From Salinibius halmophilus (GTDB lineage Bacteria > Pseudomonadota > Gammaproteobacteria > Pseudomonadales > Natronospirillaceae), in contig NZ_QPEP01000003.1 in the NCBI RefSeq assembly GCF_003577475.1, positions 186,001-250,000 on the forward strand: a DNA stretch of 64,000 nt, in the 5' to 3' direction. A program made the position numbers and the translations under genes. Positions 27,252-37,785 of the stretch are shown here, in pieces (positions within the stretch are counted from its first letter, which is position 1; each line of letters begins with the position of its first letter). The notes beneath the pieces are model-generated. The model saw only the letters and a list, made by a program, of their open reading frames with translations. It had not been told where the DNA came from and ran no database searches.

Positions 27252-28312
27252 CAAGCACCCATTTCTTTGGCAAGCTTGGCTTGCAAGGCTTTATCGTCGT
27301 TATTTAGCTGCCAGCCTTGCAGGTTCAGCTCAATCAAGTCTGCTAATGCATCAATATGACCGTCGGTAGCGTTCAAGGCAGGAATGTAGTGGAATGTCTC
27401 ACCGCCAGCTTGCTCAAAATATTCCCGGTTTTCGCCTTCAATTTCTTCTAGCGTCTCTAAGCAATCCGCTGCAAAACCTGGGCAGAAGACATCAATAGAT
27501 TTTACCCCTTGGCCAGGCAAAGCCTTCATTGTGGCATCGGTGTAGGGCTCTAACCATTTGGCTTTACCAAACCGTGATTGGAAGGTGGTCATGACTTGCG
27601 CTTTATCGAGCCCTAGGCGCTCAGTTAGCAAACGCGATGTTTTGTAACATTCACAGTGGTAGGGGTCACCAAGCTTTAGGTTACGCTCTGGCAAACCATG
27701 GTAAGACAACACCAGCTTCTCGCCTCGACCATGCTGCTGCCAATGCGCTTCAATATGCTTAGCCATTGCCTCAATATAGGGTGGAAAGTCGTGGTAGTGC
27801 GAGATAAAACGCATATCTGGCAGCCACCGACGCTTTTGCAAGTCTTGGCTCAGTTTATCGAATACCGTAGCCGTGGTAGCTGCCGAGTATTGTGGATACA
27901 AGGGTAGCACTAGTAGCTTTTTGACGCCCTGCGCGAGCATTTGCTCCACGGTATCAGGAATCGACGGATTACCATAACGCATGGCAAGCTTAACGTTCAA
28001 CTGGCCGAAGCGCTGCTGCAATGCTTGCTGCTGAGCCTTGCTGTAGACCATTAATGGCGAGCCTTCGTCCATCCAAACTTCTTGGTAGTTGGCGGCTGAG
28101 CGCTTCGGACGTACACGTAAAATAATGCCATGCAGAATCAACAGCCACAGCAATCGAGGAATCTCCACTACTCGCGGATCCGCCAAAAACTCAGCTAAAT
28201 AACGGCGAACTGACGGTGTTGTTGGTGCTTCTGGTGTACCTAAATTGACGATCAGCAAACCTATATGGTCATGCTCTCCGTGTTGGTAATTGGTGCGACC
28301 CTGATACTTCAT
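27251..28312 (-). CDS. hemH: HemH, ferrochelatase
   Basis: 353 aa with AAGGG 7 nt upstream. LLIVNLGTPEAPTTPSVRRYLAEFL is the family's opening; SYHGLPER holds the metal-binding His and LETLEEIEGENREYF the catalytic Glu run. DPYHCECYKTSRLL carries two Cys in the region where some ferrochelatases bind [2Fe-2S], but the usual C-terminal set is not evident. It inserts Fe2+ into protoporphyrin IX, the last step of haem synthesis. Confidence 0.96.
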   Translation of the reverse strand: MKYQGRTNYQHGEHDHIGLLIVNLGTPEAPTTPSVRRYLAEFLADPRVVEIPRLLWLLILHGIILRVRPKRSAANYQEVWMDEGSPLMVYSKAQQQALQQRFGQLNVKLAMRYGNPSIPDTVEQMLAQGVKKLLVLPLYPQYSAATTATVFDKLSQDLQKRRWLPDMRFISHYHDFPPYIEAMAKHIEAHWQQHGRGEKLVLSYHGLPERNLKLGDPYHCECYKTSRLLTERLGLDKAQVMTTFQSRFGKAKWLEPYTDATMKALPGQGVKSIDVFCPGFAADCLETLEEIEGENREYFEQAGGETFHYIPALNATDGHIDALADLIELNLQGWQLNNDDKALQAKLAKEMGA

Positions 28313-28386
28313 TTTATGCCCTTCTTGTCACTTCCATAACAAGTACGTGAACTGGAGAACATAGTTTACCGTGCAATGACCTTTAA

Positions 28387-30267
28387 CTAAACGATATATG
28401 GTGCAGGTGGGACCACGGCACGACCTTGAATCATATCAACCGATAACTCGCGACAGATGGGTACTAGCGCTTGGTTTTGCAACTGCGACACCATGACTTT
28501 CATGCCAGCATTATGAGCCATACTTACAATGTACCTCAACAACACCGCCTGATCGTCGTGTTTTACCACCTCTTCAATATAGCCAGCGTCCATTTTTACA
28601 TAGCTAACGTTTAAGTTTTGCCAGTAGCGCAACGACTGCATACTTGAACCAAAGCGATCAATGGCCACACTTACCCCCAAACTAGACACCTGTTCGACAA
28701 ACTGGCGGGCTTTTTGAGGATGGCGCACAATGACTTCTTCACCAATTTCGAGCACAATTTCGCGCTCAGCTAGTTGCTCAGCAAAGCCTGCCAACCAGGC
28801 TACAAACGAATCACTAAGAAGGGTGCGAGCCGAAATATTAATACCAAATGCTGTCGCAAGCGTGAGCTCGCTTAACAACGCGCGTTCAACAACCGCTCGG
28901 TCTAGCTGCTCGGATAAATCATACCGATCGGCAAGGGAAAACAGGGCCGCCACATCCACATGTTGTGACAAATTAAAACGAGCGAAAATTTCCGCATACG
29001 TAGTGCCTGAGTCTGATAACTCAGCGGCATACTGTACATCCAAACTCACTGATTTAGTCGAAATCAGGTCTTCTATCACCTCTTTCCATGAACTATAGTT
29101 CTCATAGATTGGCAAACGTCCTTCAATCATCAGTGGTGCATGGGGCGACACTCGCCTCTCCATTAACCGAGCATCGAGCGCCATCAATATATTTTTACTG
29201 GCCATCGACGGCTCACACCGCGCTGCAGCCATAATAAATGTCACTGGCTGAGCACCGGAAATGTTTTGCAGCTGCTGGGTCAACAAATCAATGCTATCTT
29301 CATCGATCAATTCGATATTATCTATTGCCACCGCAAACTCGGCACCAGATAGGCGGAACACACTGACGCCGTCAAAATAGTGCTGCAGGCACTGCGCCAC
29401 CTCGACTAATAACTCGTCGCCTTCTCGGTGACCCAACTCATGATTGACTTTTTCTAATCCGTCGGCTCGGATTAACAAAATCCAATGGCTTGTATAGTGC
29501 TCGTGGAAGTTCTGAAAGCTCGCATCAAATGCTTTGCGATTCTTCAAACGCGTTAAATCATCAATAAATAGTGAGTTCTGTAACTGCTCAGCAAAATCCG
29601 ATTGCTCGTTAATGGTGCGTGTAATCGCATCAATCATATGATTGAGCGCCTTTTGCAACAGCGAAAACTCTTTGGTGAATGAACGGAACTCAAACCGTTG
29701 GAAGCGCTTACCAACTATAGCGTTGGCCATGGCAATAACGGAACGCAAGGGTGACAACATTGCATGAGCAATCAACGCAAAGGCAAGCAAAGCAATGAGC
29801 AAACACAGCAGGTATATTTGCATCGTAGTGATTAGCAATTCAGTCAATTGCGCAGATGCAACAACAGTCCCTCCAGTAACCGTAATTTGCCAGTTCCCAG
29901 ATTGAACTGGCACAGCCGCCCTATATTCGGGAGACGGCAGCTGCCAGAACGTGTCCCAAATATTTGCCACATAAGGCTCGCCAACCAAAGCGATCGTTTC
30001 ATCACCGTTTGCAAGCTCAATTCGATCGATAAAAAAGTTAAGCTGCTCACCCAAGATCACTTGTAACTGATCTAAGCTTGCCTGACTCTGCAACAAGCTT
30101 TTAGCCAATCGGCCTGTATTGTTCACTTGAGCACTTTGGTTCTCGATTAGAAAACTGCGCTGCTGTTCAATGTATAAAAACGATACAACCCCAAAGCATA
30201 GGGTCACGATCAGCCAAATGGACAGATAGAGTTGAGTTTTAAGAGAAAGTCCTTGCCTTACCAACAT
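28387..30267 (-). CDS. lapD: LapD-like c-di-GMP receptor with degenerate GGDEF and EAL domains
   Basis: 626 aa. TM1 ~11-33, a periplasmic LapD/MoxY-type sensor ~35-142, TM2 ~144-168, HAMP, then a GGDEF domain whose active site reads SGAEF (307-311) and an EAL domain whose signature is replaced (YAEIFARFNL) while AIDRFGSS and YVKMDAGYIEEV remain. The catalytic residues for both synthesis and hydrolysis are missing, and QGRAV replaces the usual QGYxF. This is the LapD plan: bind c-di-GMP inside, sequester protease LapG outside, control adhesin release. No lapG or adhesin gene is nearby, so the symbol is tentative. Confidence 0.8.
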   Translation of the reverse strand: MLVRQGLSLKTQLYLSIWLIVTLCFGVVSFLYIEQQRSFLIENQSAQVNNTGRLAKSLLQSQASLDQLQVILGEQLNFFIDRIELANGDETIALVGEPYVANIWDTFWQLPSPEYRAAVPVQSGNWQITVTGGTVVASAQLTELLITTMQIYLLCLLIALLAFALIAHAMLSPLRSVIAMANAIVGKRFQRFEFRSFTKEFSLLQKALNHMIDAITRTINEQSDFAEQLQNSLFIDDLTRLKNRKAFDASFQNFHEHYTSHWILLIRADGLEKVNHELGHREGDELLVEVAQCLQHYFDGVSVFRLSGAEFAVAIDNIELIDEDSIDLLTQQLQNISGAQPVTFIMAAARCEPSMASKNILMALDARLMERRVSPHAPLMIEGRLPIYENYSSWKEVIEDLISTKSVSLDVQYAAELSDSGTTYAEIFARFNLSQHVDVAALFSLADRYDLSEQLDRAVVERALLSELTLATAFGINISARTLLSDSFVAWLAGFAEQLAEREIVLEIGEEVIVRHPQKARQFVEQVSSLGVSVAIDRFGSSMQSLRYWQNLNVSYVKMDAGYIEEVVKHDDQAVLLRYIVSMAHNAGMKVMVSQLQNQALVPICRELSVDMIQGRAVVPPAPYIV

Positions 30268-30368
30268 GAGATTTTTCCATCATTTAGGTAAGGCAAGTGT
30301 AGCAGCTACAAAACAACTTAACGGGGAGAAGTAATAACCAGCGCGTTCACCCTGCTCAGCAAGAGCTT

Positions 30369-31571
30369 TTAACTTCGATATTCCGCGTTAATACGGATGT
30401 ACTCATGGCTTAAGTCTGTAGTGTAAACGGTTTCTACCACTTCACCACGCCCTAAACTTACATGAATCGTAAAGCGCTCTTGCGCGACGACCGAGCTACC
30501 AGCGGCTTCTTCATAGCTATCACACCGTCCACCTGTATCAACAATTTGCACGTTATCTAGCCAAATATTAACGTTAGCCAGGTCTAAATTCTCTACCCCT
30601 GCACGCCCAACACAGGCCAGAATCCTGCCCCAGTTTGCGTCGGATGCGGTCAAGGCGGTTTTAACCAAAGGCGAATGGGCAATGGTGTAAGCAACATCGA
30701 GCGCTTCTGGCGTAGTCGCCGCACCACTTACTTTGATCGCAACGAACTTAGTTGCCCCTTCACCGTCTAGCACAATGGCATGGGCTAGGTATGTCATGAC
30801 TTCATTGAAGGCAGCAAAAAACGCAGCCTGCGAGTCATCATTGATCACGACACCCGAGGCACCGGTCGCCATCGCAATGCAGGCATCGTTGGTCGAGGTA
30901 TCACCATCAACAGTAATACGGTTGAAGCTTGCTTCATTCGCTTGGCTCAGCATTTGCTGCAAGCGAGGCTGAGCAACCTCAGCATCGGTAGCGATATAGG
31001 CCAGCATGGTCGCCATATTAGGCTTAATCATGCCCGACCCTTTCGAAATGCCAGTAATCGTGACCAGCTTGCCGTCAATCTCAATCTGCTTACTGATCCC
31101 CTTCGGGCGCGTATCTGTGGTCATAATTGCACTGGCAGCGCGATTCCAGTTGTCCGCGCTAAACGCTAGATTGGCGAACGTCGCTGTGATCTTGGCAACA
31201 GGTAATGGCTCACCAATTACACCCGTTGAGAACGGCAATACTTGCTCTGGCGACAAACCTAAAGCCGAAGCAAGCGCTGCACAGCTTTGCTGTGCCGCCT
31301 CATGACCTTTTTTACCTGTGCCAGCATTGGCATTTCCGGTATTGATTAGCAGCGCTTGTGGGTTTGCTTCACTCGCATGCGCTTTGGCCACTACAACTGG
31401 CGCTGCACAAAACGCATTCGCTGTATAAACCCCTGCTACTGAGGTCGCAGGCGATAAGCGCATGACCGTCACATCATCTTTACCTGGTTTTTTCACCCCA
31501 GCTTGGGCAATAGCAATCTCTACGCCAGCTACTGGCAGTAACTGGCTAATTGTTTCTGGTCCGACGGCCAT
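30369..31571 (-). CDS. argJ: ArgJ, glutamate N-acetyltransferase / ornithine acetyltransferase
   Basis: 400 aa, AAGGAAC upstream. The autoprocessing site is MIKPNMATMLAY, with nucleophile Thr188 at the start of the beta chain. GNANAGTGKKGHEAA, STGVIGEPLP and DGDTSTNDACIAMATG are further family motifs. It recycles the acetyl group between N-acetylornithine and glutamate in arginine synthesis. It sits 9 bp after secA as in pseudomonads; argF is elsewhere in the window (59712). Confidence 0.97.
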   Translation of the reverse strand: MAVGPETISQLLPVAGVEIAIAQAGVKKPGKDDVTVMRLSPATSVAGVYTANAFCAAPVVVAKAHASEANPQALLINTGNANAGTGKKGHEAAQQSCAALASALGLSPEQVLPFSTGVIGEPLPVAKITATFANLAFSADNWNRAASAIMTTDTRPKGISKQIEIDGKLVTITGISKGSGMIKPNMATMLAYIATDAEVAQPRLQQMLSQANEASFNRITVDGDTSTNDACIAMATGASGVVINDDSQAAFFAAFNEVMTYLAHAIVLDGEGATKFVAIKVSGAATTPEALDVAYTIAHSPLVKTALTASDANWGRILACVGRAGVENLDLANVNIWLDNVQIVDTGGRCDSYEEAAGSSVVAQERFTIHVSLGRGEVVETVYTTDLSHEYIRINAEYRS

Positions 31572-31580
31572 GATAGTTCC

Positions 31581-34310
31581 TTAACTTAATTTACCGTGGC
31601 ATTGTTTAAACTTCTTACCCGATCCACACGGACATGGATCGTTGCGTCCTACCTTAGGCATGTCTCGGCGAACCGTCTTTGGCTTTTCCTGCTCGGCTGC
31701 CGCGTCATTGGATTCATTGATACCCTTGGCTTGATCGTGCTGGAAGCGCATTTGACGAGCAACTTGTTCACGCTTGCGACGCTCTTCCTCTTGCACCTCT
31801 TCGGCTGTACGCACTTTAACTGAGCTCAGTACACGAATGGTATCGTGGCGAATCTGCTGCAGCATCTGCTGGAACAGTTCAAACGCTTCACGCTTATACT
31901 CTTGCTTAGGGTTCTTTTGAGCGTAACCACGGAAGTGAATACCTTGGCGCAAGAAGTCCATCGCGTACAAGTGTTCTTTCCAGTGCTGATCAAGTACCTG
32001 TAGCGTAATCTGCTTTTCAAATCGACGCAGCGCCTCACTACCAACAACTTCTTCTTTTTGCTGGTAGATCTCTTCTAGCAACTCAGTAATTTTATCGACA
32101 AAGCGCTCATGACTATACTGTTTGTCTTCGGCGAACCATTTTTGTGCTTCAACTTGAGTCCCAAGCTTTTCTTGGCATGCTTTTTCAAGCCCTTCCAAGT
32201 CCCACTGCTCAAACACCGATTGCTCAGGCACGAATTCGCTCACCACGTCGGTTACCACAGCTCGGCGAATGCTCTTAACAAGGTCCTGAACTTCAGTGGC
32301 ATCCATAATTTCGTTGCGCTGGGCATATACCACGGTGCGCTGGTCATTCGCCACATCATCATACTCAAGGAGCTGCTTACGAATGTCGAAGTTTCGGTTT
32401 TCTACTTTGCGCTGCGCTTTTTCTACCGCCCGCGATACCATCTTGGCTTCAATGGGCTCACCACCAGACTTCATGCCCATAGACTCCATCATGCGGCGAA
32501 TATTGTCGCCCATGAAGATGCGCATAAGCGGATCGTCTAATGACAGGTAGAATCGGCTCGAGCCTGGGTCACCTTGGCGACCAGCACGGCCACGTAGCTG
32601 GTTATCAATACGGCGAGATTCATGGCGCTCGGTGCCAATAATGTGCAAACCACCGGCAGCAATGACCGCATCATGGCGCTCTTGCCATTCTGCCTTTGCC
32701 TTTTTGACCTGTTCTTCCGTCGGGTTTGGCCCGAGTGCTTCCAAGTCAGCTTCAAATTTACCACCCAGTACAATATCGGTACCACGACCGGCCATGTTGG
32801 TGGCAATGGTAATCGCACCCGCTCGACCAGCTTGCGCGATAACATCCGCTTCGCTGGCGTGCTGCTTCGCGTTCAGTACGTTGTGTTTAATTTTGGCTTT
32901 TTTCAGCGCCGACGACAGTCTTTCAGATGCTTCCACCGAGGCCGTACCAACGAGTACTGGGCGCCCTGCCGCCACCATGGCTTTTACATCTTCAATAACG
33001 GCTGCGTACTTGTCGTCTTCATTGGCATAAACCAAATCGTTCATATCATTACGCGCGATTGGTTTATTGGTTGGAATAACCACCACGTCTAAACCATAAA
33101 TTTGGTTCAGCTCATACGCCTCGGTATCCGCCGTACCTGTCATGCCCGACAGTTTGTCGTACAAGCGGAAGTAGTTCTGGAAGGTTGTCGATGCCAACGT
33201 CTGGTTCTCGCGCTGTGGCTTTAAACCTTCTTTTACTTCAATGGCCTGGTGCAAACCGTCGCCCCAGCGACGTCCAGGCATAGTACGACCAGTGTGTTCA
33301 TCAACAATAATGACTTCACTGCCTTTAACCAGATAGTCAACGTTGCGCTGAAACAGTGAGTGGGCGCGAATCGCCGCATTCACATGGTGCAACAACTGCA
33401 AGTTACTGCCGGCATATAGGCTTTCTTCATCAGGAAGCAGCTTGGCTTCTCGTAGCAAGCCTTCAACCTTTTCATGACCTGATTCGGTCAACTCAATTGT
33501 GCGCTGTTTTTCATCAACAGTGTAGTCACCAGGTACATGCTCAACACCTTCTTGCTCAGGCACTTCCCGAGTAAGGAGAGGCATGAGTTTGTTTACCTGC
33601 TCATAAAGCGCTGAACTATCTTCAGCTGGCCCTGAAATAATAAGCGGTGTACGCGCTTCGTCGATTAAGATCGAGTCTACCTCATCAACAATCGCAAAAA
33701 CGTGCCCGCGCTGCATGCGGTCATCACCATTAAATGCCATGTTGTCGCGCAGGTAATCAAAGCCAAACTCATTGTTGGTGCCATAAGTAATGTCGGACTG
33801 ATAAGCAGCACGCTTCTCGTCCGCCGGCTGCTGCGACACCACAAACCCAACCGTTAAGCCCAAAAACTCATAAAGAGGCCGCATCCACTCAGCATCGCGC
33901 TTCGCCAAGTAATCATTGACCGTTACAACATGCACACCGCCACCACTCAGTGCATTTAAATAGGCAGCAAGTGTTGCAACCAAGGTTTTACCCTCACCTG
34001 TTTTCATCTCGGCAATTTTACCGTTATGCAAAACAATGCCACCAATTAGCTGGGTGTCAAAGTGGCGCATGCCCATAACACGCTTAGAGGCTTCGCGACA
34101 AATCGCGAACGCTTCTGGCAGCACTTTGTCGAGCGAAGCACCGTCTGCGACCTTTTGCTTTAGCTCAGCGGTTTTTTCGGGGAATTGCGCATCACTCAGT
34201 TGGGCGATGTTATCTTCGAGAGAATTAATTTGCTGGACAACGCGACGCAGCTTTTTCACTTCACGATCGTTTTTGCTACCAACAATTGACTTAACTAATT
34301 GATTTAACAT
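31581..34310 (-). CDS. secA: SecA, preprotein translocase motor ATPase
   Basis: 909 aa from the ATG at 34310 ([23 protein letters not shown] upstream); the longer frame adds 26 unmatched residues. Walker A is [11 protein letters not shown], Walker [36 protein letters not shown] is motif VI. The C-terminus holds the SecB/lipid-binding zinc motif [14 protein letters not shown]. There is no secM upstream; the M23 peptidase gene takes that place, as in pseudomonads. Confidence 0.98.
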   Translation of the reverse strand: MLNQLVKSIVGSKNDREVKKLRRVVQQINSLEDNIAQLSDAQFPEKTAELKQKVADGASLDKVLPEAFAICREASKRVMGMRHFDTQLIGGIVLHNGKIAEMKTGEGKTLVATLAAYLNALSGGGVHVVTVNDYLAKRDAEWMRPLYEFLGLTVGFVVSQQPADEKRAAYQSDITYGTNNEFGFDYLRDNMAFNGDDRMQRGHVFAIVDEVDSILIDEARTPLIISGPAEDSSALYEQVNKLMPLLTREVPEQEGVEHVPGDYTVDEKQRTIELTESGHEKVEGLLREAKLLPDEESLYAGSNLQLLHHVNAAIRAHSLFQRNVDYLVKGSEVIIVDEHTGRTMPGRRWGDGLHQAIEVKEGLKPQRENQTLASTTFQNYFRLYDKLSGMTGTADTEAYELNQIYGLDVVVIPTNKPIARNDMNDLVYANEDDKYAAVIEDVKAMVAAGRPVLVGTASVEASERLSSALKKAKIKHNVLNAKQHASEADVIAQAGRAGAITIATNMAGRGTDIVLGGKFEADLEALGPNPTEEQVKKAKAEWQERHDAVIAAGGLHIIGTERHESRRIDNQLRGRAGRQGDPGSSRFYLSLDDPLMRIFMGDNIRRMMESMGMKSGGEPIEAKMVSRAVEKAQRKVENRNFDIRKQLLEYDDVANDQRTVVYAQRNEIMDATEVQDLVKSIRRAVVTDVVSEFVPEQSVFEQWDLEGLEKACQEKLGTQVEAQKWFAEDKQYSHERFVDKITELLEEIYQQKEEVVGSEALRRFEKQITLQVLDQHWKEHLYAMDFLRQGIHFRGYAQKNPKQEYKREAFELFQQMLQQIRHDTIRVLSSVKVRTAEEVQEEERRKREQVARQMRFQHDQAKGINESNDAAAEQEKPKTVRRDMPKVGRNDPCPCGSGKKFKQCHGKLS

Positions 34311-34411
34311 AGATACCTGCTTTTCCGTCACTGCGCAGAAATTGCCCTTACTATACCGAGAAAAATAGAGGCTGTCTTGATGCGCCAAGCCATAAACGGC
34401 TTATATTAACC

Positions 34412-34442
34412 ATTATATTGATGGCTAATTTTTTGATTTCAA
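34412..34442 (-). promoter_or_regulatory. Candidate secA promoter
   Basis: On the minus strand, TTGAAA (34442-34437) and TATAAT (34417-34412) are separated by 19 bp, about 100 bp before the secA ATG. The implied leader contains a small AAGCC/GGCTT hairpin. The spacing is long, so this is only a candidate. Confidence 0.3.
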
Positions 34443-34488
34443 CCAACAGAAAGCAATTAGTGCAACAGAAATGTGACGCGAATCAGTC

Positions 34489-35433
34489 TTATCGACTAGC
34501 ACTGCGTTGAATGTAGGTAAGTGGGTCAACACGCTTACCATTGCGGAGGACTTCAAAATGGACATGCGGGCCAGTTGATCGCCCAGTGCTACCCATCAGT
34601 GCAACCGGCTGACCCTTGTGGATGACATCGCCAACGTTGACCAATAGTTCTTTTGAATGGGCGTAGCGAGTGACCACACCATTACCATGGTTTAACTCGA
34701 CTAACAATCCGTAACCTGAGCGTTCGTCGGCGAATGTGACGATACCCGAGGCAACAGCAATGACATTCGAGCCTTCTTTGCCAGCAAAGTCGATCCCAGA
34801 ATGCCAAGCAATCTTGCCATTGAATGGATCGGTACGATAACCAAAGCGAGAAGATAACCAGCCAGATTCGATCGGACGACCGGCAACAAAAGTAGCGGCC
34901 TCAAAATCTCGATTACGAATTAAGCTTTCTAGCAGTTCTAATTGGGTTTGACGGTCGCGTAAGTCAGCCTCCAGCGAGGACAATACATCTACGAATTGAG
35001 GGGCAGTAAATTCAGCTAGCTCTTCGGCTTCTGGCCCACCTACAGCAGGATCCGCGCCGAAATTAAACTCATCCGACTCGATATTACTAACCGCCAATAG
35101 ATGCTCGCCAAGTGCATCTAAACGAGTAATACGGGCTTGAAGCGAGGCGGTGCGCGCCGTCAGCGCATCTAGCTGCAGCTGAGCATCGTTTGCCGAAGCC
35201 TGCAAAACAGCCTGCGACTTATTAAGCTCGTCTTGCCATTGCGCAACTAAGTTTTCTAAATCTGCCTCAGAGTATGCGGGCATTTGCTCGCGCTGATAGT
35301 TGATCGCCGACTGCCACAACCAATAACCACCAGCGCTCATTGCAGCTCCTAGCACCAAACCAACCACAAGCAACCACAAGCCAGATATCACTCGTGCTTT
35401 TGCGCCATGGTTTCGAACTAGAATTAACTGCAT
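34489..35433 (-). CDS. M23-family peptidoglycan endopeptidase, membrane anchored
   Basis: 314 aa. One N-terminal membrane helix (~18-42), a helical coiled-coil region (~55-165), then an M23/LytM domain with FGYRTDPFNGKIAWHSGIDF (the HxxxD zinc ligands) and GPHVHFEVLRNG (HxH). All zinc ligands are present, so it should cut peptidoglycan crosslinks rather than act as a mere activator. It lies between lpxC and secA, 2 bp after the lpxC stop, the slot used by secM in enterics. Confidence 0.92.
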   Translation of the reverse strand: MQLILVRNHGAKARVISGLWLLVVGLVLGAAMSAGGYWLWQSAINYQREQMPAYSEADLENLVAQWQDELNKSQAVLQASANDAQLQLDALTARTASLQARITRLDALGEHLLAVSNIESDEFNFGADPAVGGPEAEELAEFTAPQFVDVLSSLEADLRDRQTQLELLESLIRNRDFEAATFVAGRPIESGWLSSRFGYRTDPFNGKIAWHSGIDFAGKEGSNVIAVASGIVTFADERSGYGLLVELNHGNGVVTRYAHSKELLVNVGDVIHKGQPVALMGSTGRSTGPHVHFEVLRNGKRVDPLTYIQRSASR

Positions 35434-35435
35434 AG

Positions 35436-36347
35436 TTACTCCACTGTTAGTGCAGGCAAATAACTGATTGGGCTCTTTTCGGCATCATCAAAAGTCACGT
35501 ATTCCCATGCTTCTGGTTTAGCAAGCAAAGCGCGACACAGCAAATTATTGATACCGTGGCCACTTTTTACCCCATTGAACTTGGCAATTAGGCCACTTCC
35601 TAGTAAGTATAGATCGCCAATTGCGTCTAAAACTTTATGGCGCACAAACTCATTTTCGTAACGTAGACCTTCTTCGTTGAGCACACGATGCTCATCTAGA
35701 GCGATGGCATTACGCACACTCGCCCCTTGAATAAGGTTTTTCTTGCGAAGATTTTCAAAATCACGCATGAATCCGAAAGTACGGGCCCGCGATACTTCAC
35801 GCATGTAAGCCGTGCTTGAGAAGTCAAACTCGGCGTGCTGACCACCATCGCGGATTACTGGATGATCAAAGTCGATTTGGAAATCCAATTGATAACCATC
35901 ATATGGCAACAATTCAGCTAACCGATCACCATCTCGGTAGCTAACTTTCTCTTTTACTCGGATAAAGCGTTTGCTTGCTTCCTGCTCAGCAATACCTGCT
36001 GACTGCAACAAGAATACAAACGGTCCAGAACTACCATCCATAATTGGTACCTCTGGCGCACTAACTTCTACGCGGATATTGTCGATACCTAAGCCTGCCA
36101 ATGCCGACATTAGATGTTCAACTGTATCTACACGCTCACCTTCGAACTCTAACGTGGTTGACAACGTTGTGTCCGTAACATTCGCCGCATGGGCCGGAAT
36201 TTCCACTGGTTTGTCTAAGTCTGTTCTGACAAACACGATACCCGTGTTTGCTGGAGCAGGTTTCAGAGTTAGATAAACCTTTCTTCCTGAGTGAAGTCCT
36301 ACACCCGTTGCGCGAATAGAGTTCTTTAATGTCCGTTGTTTAAGCAT
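35436..36347 (-). CDS. lpxC: LpxC, UDP-3-O-acyl-N-acetylglucosamine deacetylase
   Basis: 303 aa, the usual length. [21 protein letters not shown] is the family start, trimmed here in description to its first residues; zinc ligands are in [12 protein letters not shown] (His79 region) and [15 protein letters not shown] (His/Asp). It performs the first committed step of lipid A synthesis. It follows ftsZ by 121 bp, which hold a separate promoter. Confidence 0.97.
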   Translation of the reverse strand: MLKQRTLKNSIRATGVGLHSGRKVYLTLKPAPANTGIVFVRTDLDKPVEIPAHAANVTDTTLSTTLEFEGERVDTVEHLMSALAGLGIDNIRVEVSAPEVPIMDGSSGPFVFLLQSAGIAEQEASKRFIRVKEKVSYRDGDRLAELLPYDGYQLDFQIDFDHPVIRDGGQHAEFDFSSTAYMREVSRARTFGFMRDFENLRKKNLIQGASVRNAIALDEHRVLNEEGLRYENEFVRHKVLDAIGDLYLLGSGLIAKFNGVKSGHGINNLLCRALLAKPEAWEYVTFDDAEKSPISYLPALTVE

Positions 36348-36385
36348 TAAGCCGTACCGATAACCGAGTCACAAAATTGCGCGGG

Positions 36386-36415
36386 ATCATAACAGATTGA
36401 GCATTTGACTGACAA
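36386..36415 (-). promoter_or_regulatory. Promoter of lpxC
   Basis: On the minus strand, TTGTCA (36415-36410) and TATGAT (36391-36386) are 18 bp apart, giving a start near 36379 and a leader of about 30 nt before the lpxC ATG. The spacer holds one arm of a perfect inverted repeat. Confidence 0.65.
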
Positions 36416-36451
36416 AGCCATAAGTGTTTTTTTACCGTTATGCTCAATCTG
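36393..36451. repeat. Perfect 12-bp inverted repeat across the lpxC promoter
   Basis: CAGATTGAGCAT at 36393-36404 and ATGCTCAATCTG at 36440-36451 are exact reverse complements with 35 bp between. One arm is inside the lpxC promoter spacer and the other lies 18 bp beyond the ftsZ stop. It may be a paired operator, or an RNA hairpin in read-through transcripts from ftsZ. Confidence 0.8.
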
Positions 36452-36468
36452 CCATTCATCTGGCGTTC

Positions 36469-37734
36469 TTAATCCGCTTGACGACGCAAAAATGTCGGAA
36501 TATCCAACACATCCTGGGAAGAGCTGCTTGTAGCCGCTCTACGTGATGGTCGCTCCGCTTGTTGCTGAGGCTCACTCGACTCACTGACTCGTACATCAGG
36601 GCGCGCATCTTTTGCAGGTCGCATCGGACGGCTACTCGCCTGAGTTTCCGAGCGAATGGTATCTAGACGCTTACGCGGAGCCTGCACCTCTGGGTTTTCA
36701 GCAACTACTTGCGGCGCCTCTGTCAGCTCATCCTCATCGCGCTGACCAATACCCGTTGCAACAACGGTCACGCGCAACTCGTCTTTGAGATCAGGGTCGA
36801 TTGCCGTACCAATAATCACTTCACCATTATCGTCAGCCACATGGCGCACAAGATCACCAACTTGTGTGAACTCACGAAGACCAAGGTTAGTCCCGGCGGT
36901 AACGTTTACTAGCACACCTTTGGCACCACGCAAATCAACGTCTTGCAATAGCGGTGAACGCAATGCTTGCTCGGTCGCACGCTCGGCGCGATCTTCACCA
37001 GCAGCCACACCAACGCCCATCATAGATAGACCCATGTTGCGCATGGTGGTTTCTACGTCGGCAAAGTCAACGTTAATTAAGCCTGGGCGAATTATCAGGT
37101 CAGAGATACCTTGCACGGCATCTAAAAGCACGTTATCTGCCGCTGCAAAGGCTTCTAGCAGACCAACATCATCGCCAAGTACCTCGAGCAGCTTGTCGTT
37201 TTCAATGACGATCAACGAGTCTACACGTTCACTCAACGCTTCCAGACCAGCTTGCGAGATACGCGTTCTTTTTGAGCCTTCAAAACTGAATGGTTTGGTG
37301 ACCACTGCAACAGTTAGAATGCCTAACTCTCGCGCTAGTTCAGCGACCACTGGTGCGGCTCCCGTACCGGTGCCACCGCCCATGCCAGCAGTAATAAACA
37401 CCATGTTCGCACCTTCAAGCGACTCCATGATGCGTTCTTTGTCTTCTAGCGCAGCCTGGCGGCCTTTTTCTGGGTTTGCGCCAGCGCCCAATCCACGTGT
37501 AATAGCACCACCTAGTTGTAGCGGCAATGCACCTTCTAAATTATTAATTACCTGTGCGTCAGTGTTTGCACAGATAAACTCAACGCCTGGAATTTGGTTA
37601 CGAACCATGTGCGTAACAGCGTTACCACCGCCGCCGCCAACGCCAATCACCTTAATGACGGCACTGCCAGCAGGTTCTTCGGCAAAGCCAAACGGCCCAG
37701 CATCGTTTTTTAAATCGTTGTCATGCATTTGCAT
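36469..37734 (-). CDS. ftsZ: FtsZ, tubulin-like division GTPase
   Basis: 421 aa, with AGGAG 6 nt upstream. The G-box is FITAGMGGGTGTGAAP, the T7 loop NVDFADVETTM, and the C-terminal peptide DIPTFLRRQAD, which binds FtsA and ZipA. A low-complexity linker (~320-405) joins the two. It forms the Z ring at mid-cell. ftsA ends 51 bp upstream. Confidence 0.98.
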   Translation of the reverse strand: MQMHDNDLKNDAGPFGFAEEPAGSAVIKVIGVGGGGGNAVTHMVRNQIPGVEFICANTDAQVINNLEGALPLQLGGAITRGLGAGANPEKGRQAALEDKERIMESLEGANMVFITAGMGGGTGTGAAPVVAELARELGILTVAVVTKPFSFEGSKRTRISQAGLEALSERVDSLIVIENDKLLEVLGDDVGLLEAFAAADNVLLDAVQGISDLIIRPGLINVDFADVETTMRNMGLSMMGVGVAAGEDRAERATEQALRSPLLQDVDLRGAKGVLVNVTAGTNLGLREFTQVGDLVRHVADDNGEVIIGTAIDPDLKDELRVTVVATGIGQRDEDELTEAPQVVAENPEVQAPRKRLDTIRSETQASSRPMRPAKDARPDVRVSESSEPQQQAERPSRRAATSSSSQDVLDIPTFLRRQAD

Positions 37735-37785
37735 GGCCTGCTCCTGTGAAATATCTGAGTTTTTTGGCCCGCGGCCATCCTCTCA

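Noticed and set aside
34311-34488. secM-like arrest peptide gene upstream of secA
   Set aside because: No open frame with a signal peptide and arrest motif is present on the minus strand; the M23 gene ends at 34489.
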